Notes: generated from the letters alone by a model not told the origin. A DNA stretch of 64,000 bases from Arthrobacter sp. D5-1 (GCF_017357425.1 NZ_CP014571.1:4154001-4218000); one strand, 5' to 3'. Counted from the first letter of the stretch, positions 26,508 through 37,011 are shown. Numbers and translations: made by a program.

Positions 26508-27158
26508 ATGGCGATCATTCACAAGGCAAACCTTTCCCCGTCCAAGCTCGAACTCATCGCCGGCTACCTGCCGAAGCAGCCCTGGTTCATCCAGGATGGC
26601 ACGCCGGAGCTTATTGGCGCCTACCGTTTTGACGATCCCGCCGGCGAGGTCGGGATCGAGACACACGTGGTCGCCGCGGGCGATCGCATCTACCAGGTTC
26701 CCCTCAGCTATCGGGGCTACGAGCTGGCCGGCGCTGAGGAGTGGCTCATCGGCACCATGGATCACTCGGTCCTGGGCAAGAGGTGGGTGTACGACGCCTG
26801 CGCTGACCCCATTTACGTCAAGGCTCTCGCCACCGCCATTTTGACGGGCCAGGAAGAGGCCCAACTGATCGTTGACGGCGAGCCGGAGCCCCGCCCCAGC
26901 TCAGTGACGGTCAAAGGCAGCGGAAAGCTCGACGGCGGCGTCCCCGCCCTGAGTGCCTCGGCACCGGTTTCGGGCAGCGGTGTGACCATCATTGATGCCG
27001 GCGAGTTGCGGTTGAAAGTGACCCGGGTGGTTGACGTGGCAGCGGACGCTTCCGCCAACTCGGCCGCGGCTCCGGAACTGCACAGCGAGCTGACCCTCAG
27101 CGGTCAGTGGGCTGGGCTGGAGAGCCCGGTGGAGTTGGCTGCCGTAGTCCGCGACTGA
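26508..27158 (+). CDS. Maltokinase N-terminal cap-like (CG0192-type) protein
   Basis: The 216-residue soluble protein resembles the stand-alone actinobacterial proteins related to the N-terminal cap of maltokinase (opening HKANLSPSKLELIAGYLPKQ; later GVEIGIET-like and VPLSYRGYEL stretches). It has no kinase lobe, so it is not itself a maltokinase. The function of the stand-alone form is unknown. A TAGGCT box (26495-26500) lies 7 bases before the ATG, suggesting a leaderless or very short leader, although GGAG overlaps the same stretch. It is monocistronic. Confidence 0.7.
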   Translation: MAIIHKANLSPSKLELIAGYLPKQPWFIQDGTPELIGAYRFDDPAGEVGIETHVVAAGDRIYQVPLSYRGYELAGAEEWLIGTMDHSVLGKRWVYDACADPIYVKALATAILTGQEEAQLIVDGEPEPRPSSVTVKGSGKLDGGVPALSASAPVSGSGVTIIDAGELRLKVTRVVDVAADASANSAAAPELHSELTLSGQWAGLESPVELAAVVRD

Positions 27159-27244
27159 CCCGACTGCGCCGGTGGCATCTGTTGGACACAAGGGCTCCGG
27201 CGTAGGCTGGCTAACGGGGACATCTACGCTTGGAGGGGTGCACT

Positions 27245-27670
27245 ATGTACAAAGCACAGAACATCATTCCCGCCGCGCAGGATCTGGCCCGGGAGTGGGT
27301 ATCACACGCGGCGGACGGCACGTCGTCCCAGGCCGATGCGGTGGTGAAGTGGGCCTTGGCCCGCATCAATCATGCCGATGTTCCGTCGGTGGTTCACGGC
27401 GTCATGCTTACGCTGACGGGCAACAAGAAGGCCGCCAAGGAAGCCCAGCGCGCGGCGGCCAAAGCTGTGACAAGGACAACGCAGGCCCTGAAGCGGAACA
27501 GCCGGCAGCGCGCTCCGCGCCTGTCCGGGTGGATGATCGGCCTGCTCATCGGGGCTGTTGCCGGCGCGGGCGCTGTCCTGGCGTGGCGCATGATGGTTCC
27601 CCCGGGCGAACCTGAGCCCGTGAAGCAGCCTGAGGCTCCGGTCCAGCCGCCCGTGCCGCCGGTTCCCTAG
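27245..27670 (+). CDS. Single-pass membrane protein of unknown function
   Basis: The 141-residue protein has a helical, Ala/Lys-rich cytoplasmic N terminus, one transmembrane helix (GWMIGLLIGAVAGAGAVLAW, about 97-116) and a proline-rich external tail (PVKQPEAPVQPPVPPVP). ATG 27245 is preceded by GGAGG at 8 bases; TTG/ATG codons slightly upstream lack one. The layout (one helix plus a Pro-rich tail) is shared with the protein at 28227, so the two may be related envelope proteins. No known domain was recognised. Confidence 0.78.
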   Translation: MYKAQNIIPAAQDLAREWVSHAADGTSSQADAVVKWALARINHADVPSVVHGVMLTLTGNKKAAKEAQRAAAKAVTRTTQALKRNSRQRAPRLSGWMIGLLIGAVAGAGAVLAWRMMVPPGEPEPVKQPEAPVQPPVPPVP

Positions 27671-27693
27671 GGGACGTCCCCGCACCAGCATCA

Positions 27694-28050
27694 CTATCGC
27701 TGAGTGCCCGAGTCGAGTGCCCGAGTCCGCCGGGCCTGAGGGCTAAGGTACGGGTTCGCCGTCGTGCCTTCCAGACTTTCTCCGAAGCGAGGTCCCGGAC
27801 AGCAACCAATACGCCCCGCCGCTGGCCAGAAGGATCCCAGCACGCCCAAAACAACAAGCTGGGTGATGATCCCGGCGATCACTATCGCAAAGCCACCTAA
27901 AACGGCCAGACTCCCGAGGATGGTGCGGGCAGCCTGTCCCCGGGGCCGGCCCGATGTCAGCTCGGATGCGAGATCCGGATCGGTCGAAGCGAGTTCCCGC
28001 TCCAGCTCTTCCAAGCTCCTGCGTTCTTCATCGGACAACGACACCGTCAT
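27694..28050 (-). CDS. DUF3040 family membrane protein
   Basis: The roughly 118-residue protein begins with the family's LSDEERRSLEELERELASTD segment, followed by two hydrophobic helices (about 43-75). The start is uncertain: ATG 28050 gives the usual short MxxSLS opening; a GTG three codons earlier is possible. The C-terminal tail is altered by a 13-bp tandem duplication (27702-27727) that changes frame between copies and leads to the present stop. Function of DUF3040 proteins is unknown. Confidence 0.75.
   Translation of the reverse strand: MTVSLSDEERRSLEELERELASTDPDLASELTSGRPRGQAARTILGSLAVLGGFAIVIAGIITQLVVLGVLGSFWPAAGRIGCCPGPRFGESLEGTTANPYLSPQARRTRALDSGTQR
27702..27727. repeat. 13-bp tandem duplication in the DUF3040 gene
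   Basis: GAGTGCCCGAGTC occurs twice in a row (27702-27714 and 27715-27727). Since 13 is not a multiple of three, the second copy is read in another frame and the last residues of the protein derive from it. A perfect 12-bp palindrome (GGGGACGTCCCC, 27670-27681) lies next to it. Confidence 0.8.
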
Positions 28051-28226
28051 CACCCTCACGATGATCGAGCCATCAGCACGCGCGCTGCTTGCCGTGCCAT
28101 GCCTACATTATCTGCCCGTTTTGGCGATCAAGCCACAGGTCCAACTCAGCATGCTTACGATGGTGTGGCGGGTTACGGCCTGCTCATGCACGGACTACCT
28201 ATCGCCGACGGAAAGTTGAACTCCCC

Positions 28227-28631
28227 ATGGCACGAAGAGACTCCACCAAGGCAAACCTCAGCGGAACGGGTTCCAAACGGCGCGGTCCCGGCCGCACCCT
28301 CTGGCTCATCGCAGCAGGCCTCGTTGCCGGAATCGCCGGCGGAGCTTTCGCCGTCCGGATGCTGGCTCCGAAAACTCCAAACCCCGAACCTTCGCAGCCC
28401 GAACAGCCCGAACAGCCCGACGAGATCCTGGTCCGCGAAGAACCGGTGGAGATTTCCACCAGAATGCGGCCCGGCGAATGGACTGAAGCGTCGCTGCAGG
28501 AGCATCTTGAGGATTACCGGCGGCAGATCCGTGCCATGGGTGCCAAAGAATCGCAGATCGTCACCAACGTGGAACGGACTGAAGAGGGTGCAGCCCAGGT
28601 TGTGGTGAGCTGGGACCGAAGCCGCGCGTAG
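28227..28631 (+). CDS. Small single-pass membrane protein of unknown function
   Basis: The 134-residue protein has a basic N terminus (MARRDSTKANLSG ... KRRGPGR), one transmembrane helix (LWLIAAGLVAGIAGGAFAV, about 25-43), an acidic Pro/Glu linker with repeated EQPEQP, and a C-terminal domain of about 65 residues exposed outside. ATG 28227 has only a weak GGAAAG upstream. It ends 4 bp before the convergent hspR stop. No family was recognised. Confidence 0.68.
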   Translation: MARRDSTKANLSGTGSKRRGPGRTLWLIAAGLVAGIAGGAFAVRMLAPKTPNPEPSQPEQPEQPDEILVREEPVEISTRMRPGEWTEASLQEHLEDYRRQIRAMGAKESQIVTNVERTEEGAAQVVVSWDRSRA

Positions 28632-28635
28632 CTGG

Positions 28636-29058
28636 CTACTCCCCGACCCGCGGCCGCCACACCACAACGGCCTGCGATCGCGCCCGCGGCCTCTGCCCTC
28701 GGGCCAGGCTGACGACGTCGCCCGCCGCGCCTGCCGCGAAGATGCGCGCGTCCACGGGTGAGCGACGGCGGGACAATTCTTCTGTCAGCTCGGCCACCCG
28801 GTACTGCAGCGCAGCTACCTGGTTTTCGAGGTCGAGGATGCGTTTGATGCCTTCAAGCGAGACGCCGGACTGCGAGAGGCGCTGGACCTCCCGCAGTTTG
28901 TTGACGTCGTTCTGCGAGTAGCGGCGGGACTTCCCGGGCGCACGGCTGGGCGAAACGATGCCCAAACGGTCGTATTGGCGCAACGTCTGCGGATGCATAT
29001 CGGCAAGCTCCGCAGCGACGGAGATGACAAATATCGGCTGGTTGACGTCGATAGCCAT
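28636..29058 (-). CDS. hspR: Heat-shock repressor HspR (MerR family)
   Basis: The 140-residue regulator has the MerR helix-turn-helix (about 10-75; VAAELADMHPQTLRQYDRLG, then SRRYSQNDVNKLREVQRL), a coiled-coil dimer helix (about 78-95) and a divergent C terminus. In actinobacteria HspR with DnaK as corepressor binds HAIR sites and represses the dnaK operon. It is the last gene of the operon, 10 bp after dnaJ, which closes the feedback loop. Two HAIR sites stand before dnaK (32810 and 32863). Confidence 0.94.
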   Translation of the reverse strand: MAIDVNQPIFVISVAAELADMHPQTLRQYDRLGIVSPSRAPGKSRRYSQNDVNKLREVQRLSQSGVSLEGIKRILDLENQVAALQYRVAELTEELSRRRSPVDARIFAAGAAGDVVSLARGQRPRARSQAVVVWRPRVGE

Positions 29059-29068
29059 GACCGCCTCC

Positions 29069-30049
29069 TTACAACCGGGCCTTTGCGGCCAGGTCGTGAC
29101 GCGGGTCGGCGTCGGTGGTGGCGGCAGCGAACGCCTTCACGGCTTCCTCCGCTTCCTTGTTCAGGTTCTGGGGGACCGCGACGTCGATGGTCACCAGCAG
29201 GTCTCCGGTGGCTTTGGACGTTTTCACGCCACGGCCCTTGACCCGGAGGGTACGGCCCGACGGTGTTCCGGCCGGAACGCGTACCTTGACGGTGTCGCCA
29301 TCGAGCGTGGGAACCTCGATGGTGGCGCCAAGCGCCGCCTCCGCGAACGTGACGGGCACGTGGATGCGAATGTTGTCGCCGTCGCGGTGGAAGAAGTCAT
29401 GCGGCTTCACGCTCACCGTGATGATGAGATCGCCATTGCCGGCCGGGCCAACGTTGCCCTTGCCGCGCTGACGGACCTTCTGCCCGTCCTTGATTCCGGC
29501 CGGGATCTTGACGTCGATCACGTTGCCGTTGCTTTCGCGCAAGCTCACTGTGGTGCCCTTGATGGAGCCGGCAAACGAGATGGACGTGGTCGCCGTACGG
29601 TCCGATCCCTTCTGCGGAGCCCGCTGGAATCCGGTCTGGCCGGCGCCACCGAAGCCGCCACCGAACAGGTCGGCAAACTCGGGCGGGATACCGCCGCCCG
29701 CAGGCTGACGGGCACCGGGACCACCACCAAACAAACCACCGAACAAGTCCTCGAACCCACCGTTGGCTCCCGCACCACCGCGGCCGGCACCGGCACCCGG
29801 AGCAAACCGTGCACCGCCCATGGCACGGATGGCGTCATACTGCTGCCGGTCCTCAGGACTCGACAACACCGAGTAAGCCTCGGAAATGTCCTTGAACTTC
29901 TTCTCCGCAGCAGCATCCCCCGAATTCGTATCCGGGTGGTACTGCCGGGCAAGCTTGCGGTAAGCCTTCTTAATATCCGCGTCGGACGCGTCCTTGGCAA
30001 TACCAAGGATCGCGTAAAAATCCTTTTCAACCCAGTCCTGGCTGGCCAA
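29069..30049 (-). CDS. dnaJ: Chaperone DnaJ (type without zinc finger, CbpA-like)
   Basis: This 326-residue co-chaperone has an N-terminal J domain with the HPD motif at 38-40, a Gly/Phe-rich linker (about 85-145) and two C-terminal substrate-binding beta domains. The CxxCxGxG zinc repeats of classical DnaJ are absent, which is normal for the dnaJ1 copy in actinobacterial hspR operons. It stimulates the ATPase of DnaK. The start is TTG 30049, with AAAGGAAA about 8 bases upstream. A 15-bp hairpin separates it from grpE. Confidence 0.93.
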   Translation of the reverse strand: MASQDWVEKDFYAILGIAKDASDADIKKAYRKLARQYHPDTNSGDAAAEKKFKDISEAYSVLSSPEDRQQYDAIRAMGGARFAPGAGAGRGGAGANGGFEDLFGGLFGGGPGARQPAGGGIPPEFADLFGGGFGGAGQTGFQRAPQKGSDRTATTSISFAGSIKGTTVSLRESNGNVIDVKIPAGIKDGQKVRQRGKGNVGPAGNGDLIITVSVKPHDFFHRDGDNIRIHVPVTFAEAALGATIEVPTLDGDTVKVRVPAGTPSGRTLRVKGRGVKTSKATGDLLVTIDVAVPQNLNKEAEEAVKAFAAATTDADPRHDLAAKARL

Positions 30050-30124
30050 GAGCGTTTCCTTTCAAATCAATAATGAGTACGGCCCATTCAACTCACCTCA
30101 GGCGAGCTTACAGCGGGCGCGAAA

Positions 30125-30168
30125 CCGGATATGGGGCGGCGGTGTGGAGGGCACCGCCCCATATCCGG
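30125..30168. other. Intra-operon hairpin between grpE and dnaJ
   Basis: CCGGATATGGGGCGG (30125-30139) and its exact complement (30154-30168) form a 15-bp stem with a 14-nt loop. It begins about 20 bp after the grpE stop, within a 138-bp gap that is unusually long for this operon. It could attenuate transcription or mark an mRNA processing point. Confidence 0.75.
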
Positions 30169-30187
30169 TGTAGCGACAAGGTGGAAC

Positions 30188-30847
30188 CTACGCCGGGACA
30201 GCCACGATGACCTGGGCCGCACGCAGGACCCGCTCGCCTGAGCGGTATCCGGAGCGCAGTACCTGGCTGACCGTGTCAACCTCGATGTCCTCGCCGGGCT
30301 GCTGGATGAGTGCCTCGTGGATGGTGGGGTCAAATTCGACTCCGGTGTCCGCGATGCGTTCCAGTCCGTACGTCTTCAGCGCATTCTCCAGCTTGGTGGC
30401 GATGGCGGCGAAGGGGCCGTCTTCGAGGTCACCGTGCTGGCGTGCGGCGTCGACGTCGTCCAGCACCGGGAGCAGGGAGTTCAAGACGCCGATGACGGCC
30501 ATCTCTCCTGCTACGGCGCGGTCGCGTTCGACGCGCTTGCGGTAGTTGACGTACTCAGCCTGAAGGCGGAGGAGGTCGTTACGGAGCTCCGCTGCCTGGG
30601 CTTCAGCCGCGGCACCGGAGGCTACCGATTCCTCGGCCGGCACCTCTACCCCGTTGAGGATTTCCTCAGCCTGGGAGAGGGCGTCGCCGTCTGTGGGAGC
30701 GGCGTTGCCGTCGGTGGGAGCCGCAGCTTCGCTGTCAGGCTGACGTGCCTCGCCGGTCTCCGGGTCAACCTTGCGGTTGTCCCGAATGACTGGCTTGCGC
30801 GGCTCGTTGCCTTCAGAGTGCTCTGCTTCGTTGCCGTGGTGAGGCAT
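30188..30847 (-). CDS. grpE: Nucleotide exchange factor GrpE
   Basis: The 219-residue protein has a disordered acidic N terminus (about 1-60), the long dimeric helix (about 70-130; LRLQAEYVNYRKRVERDR) and the C-terminal beta domain that opens DnaK's nucleotide cleft (GVEFDPTIHEALIQQPGED). It starts 2 bp after the dnaK stop. The ATG is unambiguous. Confidence 0.95.
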   Translation of the reverse strand: MPHHGNEAEHSEGNEPRKPVIRDNRKVDPETGEARQPDSEAAAPTDGNAAPTDGDALSQAEEILNGVEVPAEESVASGAAAEAQAAELRNDLLRLQAEYVNYRKRVERDRAVAGEMAVIGVLNSLLPVLDDVDAARQHGDLEDGPFAAIATKLENALKTYGLERIADTGVEFDPTIHEALIQQPGEDIEVDTVSQVLRSGYRSGERVLRAAQVIVAVPA

Positions 30848-30849
30848 GG

Positions 30850-32856
<2,007 letters not shown>

Positions 32857-32862
32857 TCGTAA

Positions 32863-32883
32863 CTTGAGCGAAGTGCACTCAAC
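32863..32883. promoter_or_regulatory. HAIR operator 2 (HspR-binding)
   Basis: CTTGAGC and ACTCAAC flank GAAGTGC; this copy matches the HAIR consensus better than operator 1. It lies just upstream of the -35 box; the two sites are 53 bp apart centre to centre. Confidence 0.88.
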
Positions 32884-32966
32884 TTTGAAGATTTGGCTGG
32901 GAAATTCCCCGGTATCACGGGGCGCAAGGGCTGGTTTCGCCGACGGTGAACTGTCAGACTGGCGCG

Positions 32967-33524
32967 ATGGAGATCACTGAATACGTGCCTCCGGACGAGT
33001 TCTGGGCGATGAACGACCGGCTAGACCAAGAGGTCCGCGACGGCGTGCACCTTCTCCCACTGTTCTGTCTAGAGGCCTGGGACGCCCCCCTCACGCTGGG
33101 ATCCTGGCAACTCGACGGAAGTGAGGGCAGCGTGGTGCACGGCGATGCCTTCTCGCCCACAGGCCCTCTGGTTGACGTGATCACAACAAACCAGGATCCC
33201 GGTGAGACTGCCAGAAACCGATGGCGCGCCTCGGCCGGAATCCCACACAGCTTGGATGAGCTCCATCGCCAGGACGCAACCTTCAAAGCCCTCGTGGCCG
33301 AGCGATTCACCATCACCGTTGAAGGCATCCCCGCCGATTTCACCCTCTGGCCGGGAACCACCTCGTGGCTGGCGGCCGGCTCCGTGGGCGGATTCGGCGT
33401 CGTGATTGATGCCCAAGGCACCCCGAACCCACCGAAAGCCGTCCGCCTAACCCGGGTGCCCGACGTCGAGCCCTTGCTTCAGGCCCGGCGTGCCGCACTC
33501 AAGGCGCTACGCGGCGAAGCCTAG
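32967..33524 (+). CDS. Hypothetical soluble protein
   Basis: The 185-residue protein begins MEITEYVPPDEFWAMNDRLD and is acidic and aromatic-rich, with no signal peptide or membrane helix. No known domain was recognised. The start at ATG 32967 is chosen by the end of coding bias; there is no clear ribosome site. Its last 26 bp overlap the convergent DUF817 gene. It is divergent from dnaK, but its own promoter was not seen. Confidence 0.6.
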   Translation: MEITEYVPPDEFWAMNDRLDQEVRDGVHLLPLFCLEAWDAPLTLGSWQLDGSEGSVVHGDAFSPTGPLVDVITTNQDPGETARNRWRASAGIPHSLDELHRQDATFKALVAERFTITVEGIPADFTLWPGTTSWLAAGSVGGFGVVIDAQGTPNPPKAVRLTRVPDVEPLLQARRAALKALRGEA

Positions 33525-34392
33525 GAGTCTCCGCGTCAGCAGGAGCGTCGAGCGGCTCCGGCTTGTACACCCACGCCACCAGCACCACGGAAATGATCAT
33601 GAGCAGGAACCAAGCCAAAAGCTTGTCGATGGAGACCGCCTGCCAGCCCTCCAGCTGGTTCGGGTACAGCCATGCACGGGACCACGTGCCGATGTTCTCG
33701 GCGAACCAAATGAAGAGGGCCACCAGCAGGAAAGACACCAGAATGGGCATACGGAAGCGACGGCGGAACACCCTGAAGTGCATCACGCACCGCCCATACA
33801 CAAGCACGACGGCGGCCAGCAGCACCCAGCGCGCGTCGAAGATGTAGTGGTGCGAGAAGAAGTTCACGTAGATCGCGGCAGCAACGAGGGCCGTGATCCA
33901 CCGGCGGGGGTATCGATCGAAGCGGAGGTCGAACAGCCGGAAAACCCGCACCATGTAGGACCCAACGGCGGCGTACATGAACCCGCTGAACAAGGGCACG
34001 GCGCCGATCCGCAGGACGCCCTCCGCCTCATAGGCCCAGGATCCGACGTCCGTCTTGAACAACTCCATCACCGTGCCCACCACATGGAACAGCAGGATCA
34101 CCCGCAGTTCCCGCAGTGTCTCCAGCTTGAAAGCGATCATCAGGACTTGAATGACGACGGCGGCAAGGGTCAGGAAATCGTTCCTGGCCAGCCCTGCATC
34201 CGAGGGATACCAGAGACGGGCCCCTATGATCACGGCGAGCAACGCAGCGCCGAACACGCACGCCCAGGCCTGCTTAAGTCCAAAGACCACAAACTCGGTG
34301 AGCCCGGCCTGCAGGCGGCCTCCCCGGAACCGGTCCAAGTAGCGGTGGGCAAGGGCGTCGATGGACTCTTCCACCGAGGTGGAACTACGCAT
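33499..34392 (-). CDS. DUF817 family integral membrane protein
   Basis: The 297-residue protein has about eight hydrophobic helices and the DUF817 opening FVVFGLKQAWACVFGAALL, as well as NFFSHHYIFDARW with paired His residues. DUF817 proteins (YoaT-like) have unknown function. ATG 34392 overlaps the end of the DUF2236 gene by 8 bp, so the two are co-transcribed. A longer in-frame reading to 34479 lies inside DUF2236 and is unlikely. Confidence 0.82.
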   Translation of the reverse strand: MRSSTSVEESIDALAHRYLDRFRGGRLQAGLTEFVVFGLKQAWACVFGAALLAVIIGARLWYPSDAGLARNDFLTLAAVVIQVLMIAFKLETLRELRVILLFHVVGTVMELFKTDVGSWAYEAEGVLRIGAVPLFSGFMYAAVGSYMVRVFRLFDLRFDRYPRRWITALVAAAIYVNFFSHHYIFDARWVLLAAVVLVYGRCVMHFRVFRRRFRMPILVSFLLVALFIWFAENIGTWSRAWLYPNQLEGWQAVSIDKLLAWFLLMIISVVLVAWVYKPEPLDAPADAETPRLRRVAP

Positions 34393-35176
34393 GCGGGACC
34401 TCGGCTTCCACAACAAGCCGGCCCAGATAGTAGTCGCGGGGCCAGTGCCGGATCCTCTCCGGCAGCCGCGGATAAACACGGCCCATCATCCGCATGGTCC
34501 GCTCGAACCGGCGGGCTTGGCCGGCACTCCACTCAAAACCGAAGCCTTCACGCAGATGGTCCGGCAACAGGCCAGCGGTCAGGAAGCGTGCCAGCGGCAT
34601 CACCAGCCGCAGGAACAGCGGTCCACCAGCAGGATAGAGCAGGTCCCGGGCAACCCTCAGCACTTTATCGTCGGGGTGGAGTCCGCGCACCTGATCGTCC
34701 CAGTAGGCAGCGAACGCAGCACGGTCGGCCGGCCACCTGTCCGCCGGAAGCTGCAGGGCTGTCCCGATCCGCGCGTACTCGCGGTAAATGCGGTCGGCGG
34801 TGTCGTCGTCGAGCTTTCCGTGGATCTGCTCGTAAACGGTGACAGCGGTCTCGTAGAGGGTGGCGACCACCCACAGCTGGGACTCGGCGTCGAAAGCGTT
34901 GTATCCCTTGGTGGCGCCATCGGGTTCCCGGCGAACCGGCGCGTGGGCGCGGTTGACGGCGCGACGAACGGTTTTGAGCTGCTCCTCTGACCCGTAGACC
35001 ACCGCGTAGACGTACGTCATGGTGGCGCGCAGCCGGTCCATGGGACGCTCAGCGAAATTGCTGTGCTCAGCTACGCCGTGCCCTACTTTGGGGTCGGCGA
35101 TTTGCAGGAGAATGGCGCGTCCGGCACCGGCGAGCAGGACGCCCTCCGCACCGATGTCTGCCAGCCCTCGAACCAT
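34385..35176 (-). CDS. DUF2236 (MpaB-like oxygenase) family protein
   Basis: The 263-residue protein fits the DUF2236 family related to the latex-clearing/MpaB oxygenases, which are heme-dependent in characterised members. The helical HSNFAERPMDRLRAT segment and a central YNAFDAESQLWVVATLYE segment carry the conserved His and Asp/Glu residues. The substrate is unknown. A TACAGT box ends 6 bases before the ATG at 35176, so the gene can be transcribed leaderless from inside the end of the TetR gene. It is followed by DUF817. Confidence 0.82.
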   Translation of the reverse strand: MVRGLADIGAEGVLLAGAGRAILLQIADPKVGHGVAEHSNFAERPMDRLRATMTYVYAVVYGSEEQLKTVRRAVNRAHAPVRREPDGATKGYNAFDAESQLWVVATLYETAVTVYEQIHGKLDDDTADRIYREYARIGTALQLPADRWPADRAAFAAYWDDQVRGLHPDDKVLRVARDLLYPAGGPLFLRLVMPLARFLTAGLLPDHLREGFGFEWSAGQARRFERTMRMMGRVYPRLPERIRHWPRDYYLGRLVVEAEVPHA

Positions 35177-35193
35177 CTGAATACTGTAGCGCC

Positions 35194-35937
35194 CTAGCCT
35201 TGGAGCCCCACCACACCCTGGAGGACGCTCAGCTGGTGGTCGAAGAGCTCATCGCGGGCGGCGAAGGTATCGCGCCCGTACTGCCCGAAAACCTCAAAAC
35301 TAATGGCCCCAAACACGGACGTCCACACCAGGACGCCCCGCGCCAAGGTGGCGTCGGGCGCGGCGAGATTCATCTCGCCGCGAATGGCTGCCAGGTCCGC
35401 GGCCAACCCTTCGGGAACCACGACGGCGGGACTCACCGCGGCGTTGAGCGCGCCTGCCCGGTAGGCGGCATCGAGGATACCGACGAGCCGAACAATGACC
35501 CGGGTTCCCGGGACGGTAGTGCGCTCACCCGGGGCTTGATATCCCGGCACGGGACTGCCGAAAAGGAGGGAATAGCTGGCCGGTTCGCGGATGGCCCACG
35601 TACGCACCGCCCGGGCCAGCGCCCTGAACTGCGCTGTGAAGTCATCGTGCGCTTCGGCATTCACTGCTTCATCGACGGCGTCGCCAAGCTGGTTGTAGGC
35701 GTCGATCAGCAGGAGCGTGAGGAGTTCATCCCGATTCTCCACGTAGCGGTACACGGCAGAGGACACGACGCCGAGATCCCTCGCCACTGCGCGGAGTGAA
35801 AGGGCGGCCGCACCATGAACAGCAAGGTGTTCGCGTCCGAGCCGGATGATGTCGGCGATCGTCTGCGTGCGGGCACGTTCGCGGGGCGTGAGGGGCTTGC
35901 CCTTACCTTTGGCGGCGGCGGGTTCAGCAGAAGTCAT
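35194..35937 (-). CDS. TetR-family regulator with C-terminal WHG-like domain
   Basis: The 247-residue regulator has a disordered basic N terminus (AAAKGKGKPLTPRERART), a TetR helix-turn-helix (about 35-75; LSLRAVARDLGVVSSAVYRYVENRDELL) and a long helical sensor with a WAIREPASYSLLFGSPVPGY segment typical of the WHG class. ATG 35937 is preferred over an upstream in-frame start that would enter the operator region. Two near-identical palindromes (35977 and 36025) lie in the divergent gap with the NAD-binding protein gene, which is its likely target besides itself. Confidence 0.88.
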   Translation of the reverse strand: MTSAEPAAAKGKGKPLTPRERARTQTIADIIRLGREHLAVHGAAALSLRAVARDLGVVSSAVYRYVENRDELLTLLLIDAYNQLGDAVDEAVNAEAHDDFTAQFRALARAVRTWAIREPASYSLLFGSPVPGYQAPGERTTVPGTRVIVRLVGILDAAYRAGALNAAVSPAVVVPEGLAADLAAIRGEMNLAAPDATLARGVLVWTSVFGAISFEVFGQYGRDTFAARDELFDHQLSVLQGVVGLQG

Positions 35938-35976
35938 GACCACAGCTTGCCACAATCGAGAGCGCTGTCAACAAAT

Positions 35977-35990
35977 GAGAGCAGTGCTCT
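35977..35990. promoter_or_regulatory. TetR operator copy 1
   Basis: GAGAGCAGTGCTCT is a palindrome with a central G. It overlaps TTGACA (35990-35995), the likely -35 box of the rightward gene. Confidence 0.75.
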
Positions 35991-36024
35991 TGACATTCCG
36001 ACGATGAACGCTCATTCTGATTGA

Positions 36025-36039
36025 GAGAGCAGTGCTCTC
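36025..36039. promoter_or_regulatory. TetR operator copy 2
   Basis: GAGAGCAGTGCTCTC has perfect 7-bp arms around a central G. Its centre is 48 bp from copy 1, downstream of the probable -10 region (CATTCT at 36013-36018). Confidence 0.78.
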
Positions 36040-36078
36040 GCTTTGATCTTTGCGACATCAACCCCGGAAGAGGACCCC

Positions 36079-37011
36079 ATGTACGTCGTCACAGGAGCAG
36101 GCCCCGTTGGCTACACCGTCGCGGAGCAACTGGCAGACCAAGGGCATCAGGTACGCGTTCTGACGCGCTCGGGCAGCGGTCCGGAGCATCCCCTTATTGA
36201 GCGGGTCCGGGCGGACGTCTCGGACCCTGCGCAGTTGAATCAAGCAGTGGAAGGTGCGAGCGCCGTCTTCCACTGCATCCACGGATCCGCCTACAGGGCA
36301 GCAGCGTGGGCCGCCGAACTCCCCCACGCCGAGCAAGTGGTGATGGACGCAGCGGCGGCCGCGGGCGCCGTCGTCGTCTTCCCCGAAAGTCTCTACTCGT
36401 ACAGCGAGCCGGACCGGATCATGACGGAATCGAGCCCGCGGGAAGCAACCGGAGGCAAACGCGGCATTCGGACTGCGTTGCTGAAGGCGCGGCAGGCCCA
36501 CGCAACCAACACGATCAGCGTGGTGGCCGGCGACTTCTTCGGGCCACGCGTGAAGACAGCTCATGCCGGCGAGCGCATGGTCACGCCGATTCTGGCGGGC
36601 AAGGCCGTGCAGTTCATCGGAGCTACGGACCAGCCCCACTCCTTCACGTACGTCCCGGACCTCGCAGCGGCCATGATTGCAGCTGCCCGGAAGCCCGAAC
36701 TCTGCAACAGCGTGCTGCATGCCCCCACCGGCCCGGCTGTGACCCAACGGGAAATGGCAACCGCGCACGCTAACGCCGCTGGTGTTGCTGCACCCAAGGT
36801 GGGTGCCATACCGGGTTGGGTACTGCGAGTGGCGGGCATCTTCTCCACGGACATGCGCGAGCTGGCCGAACTCCTGTACCAGTTCGAGCGCCCGTTCGTG
36901 ATGGACTCCTCGGAAAGCCAGAGACTTCTGGGGATACACCCGACTCCCCTGCCGGAAGCTGCAGCGGCAACAGTGGCGTGGTGGAAGGGTGCCGAGCGGT
37001 TGGCAAGGTAG
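36079..37011 (+). CDS. NAD(P)-binding epimerase/dehydratase-like (extended SDR) protein
   Basis: The 310-residue protein starts directly with a Rossmann fold (MYVVTGAGPVGYTVAEQLAD; GxGxxG variant) and continues in the extended/atypical SDR pattern (RADVSDPAQLNQAVEGASAVFHC). The expected catalytic YxxxK is not obvious; a PESLYSYSEPDR segment stands in that region, so it may be a redox sensor or reductase of the NmrA-like kind. ATG 36079 follows GGAAGAGGA. It is divergent from the TetR regulator with two operators between, so it is probably induced by the TetR ligand. Confidence 0.8.
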   Translation: MYVVTGAGPVGYTVAEQLADQGHQVRVLTRSGSGPEHPLIERVRADVSDPAQLNQAVEGASAVFHCIHGSAYRAAAWAAELPHAEQVVMDAAAAAGAVVVFPESLYSYSEPDRIMTESSPREATGGKRGIRTALLKARQAHATNTISVVAGDFFGPRVKTAHAGERMVTPILAGKAVQFIGATDQPHSFTYVPDLAAAMIAAARKPELCNSVLHAPTGPAVTQREMATAHANAAGVAAPKVGAIPGWVLRVAGIFSTDMRELAELLYQFERPFVMDSSESQRLLGIHPTPLPEAAAATVAWWKGAERLAR

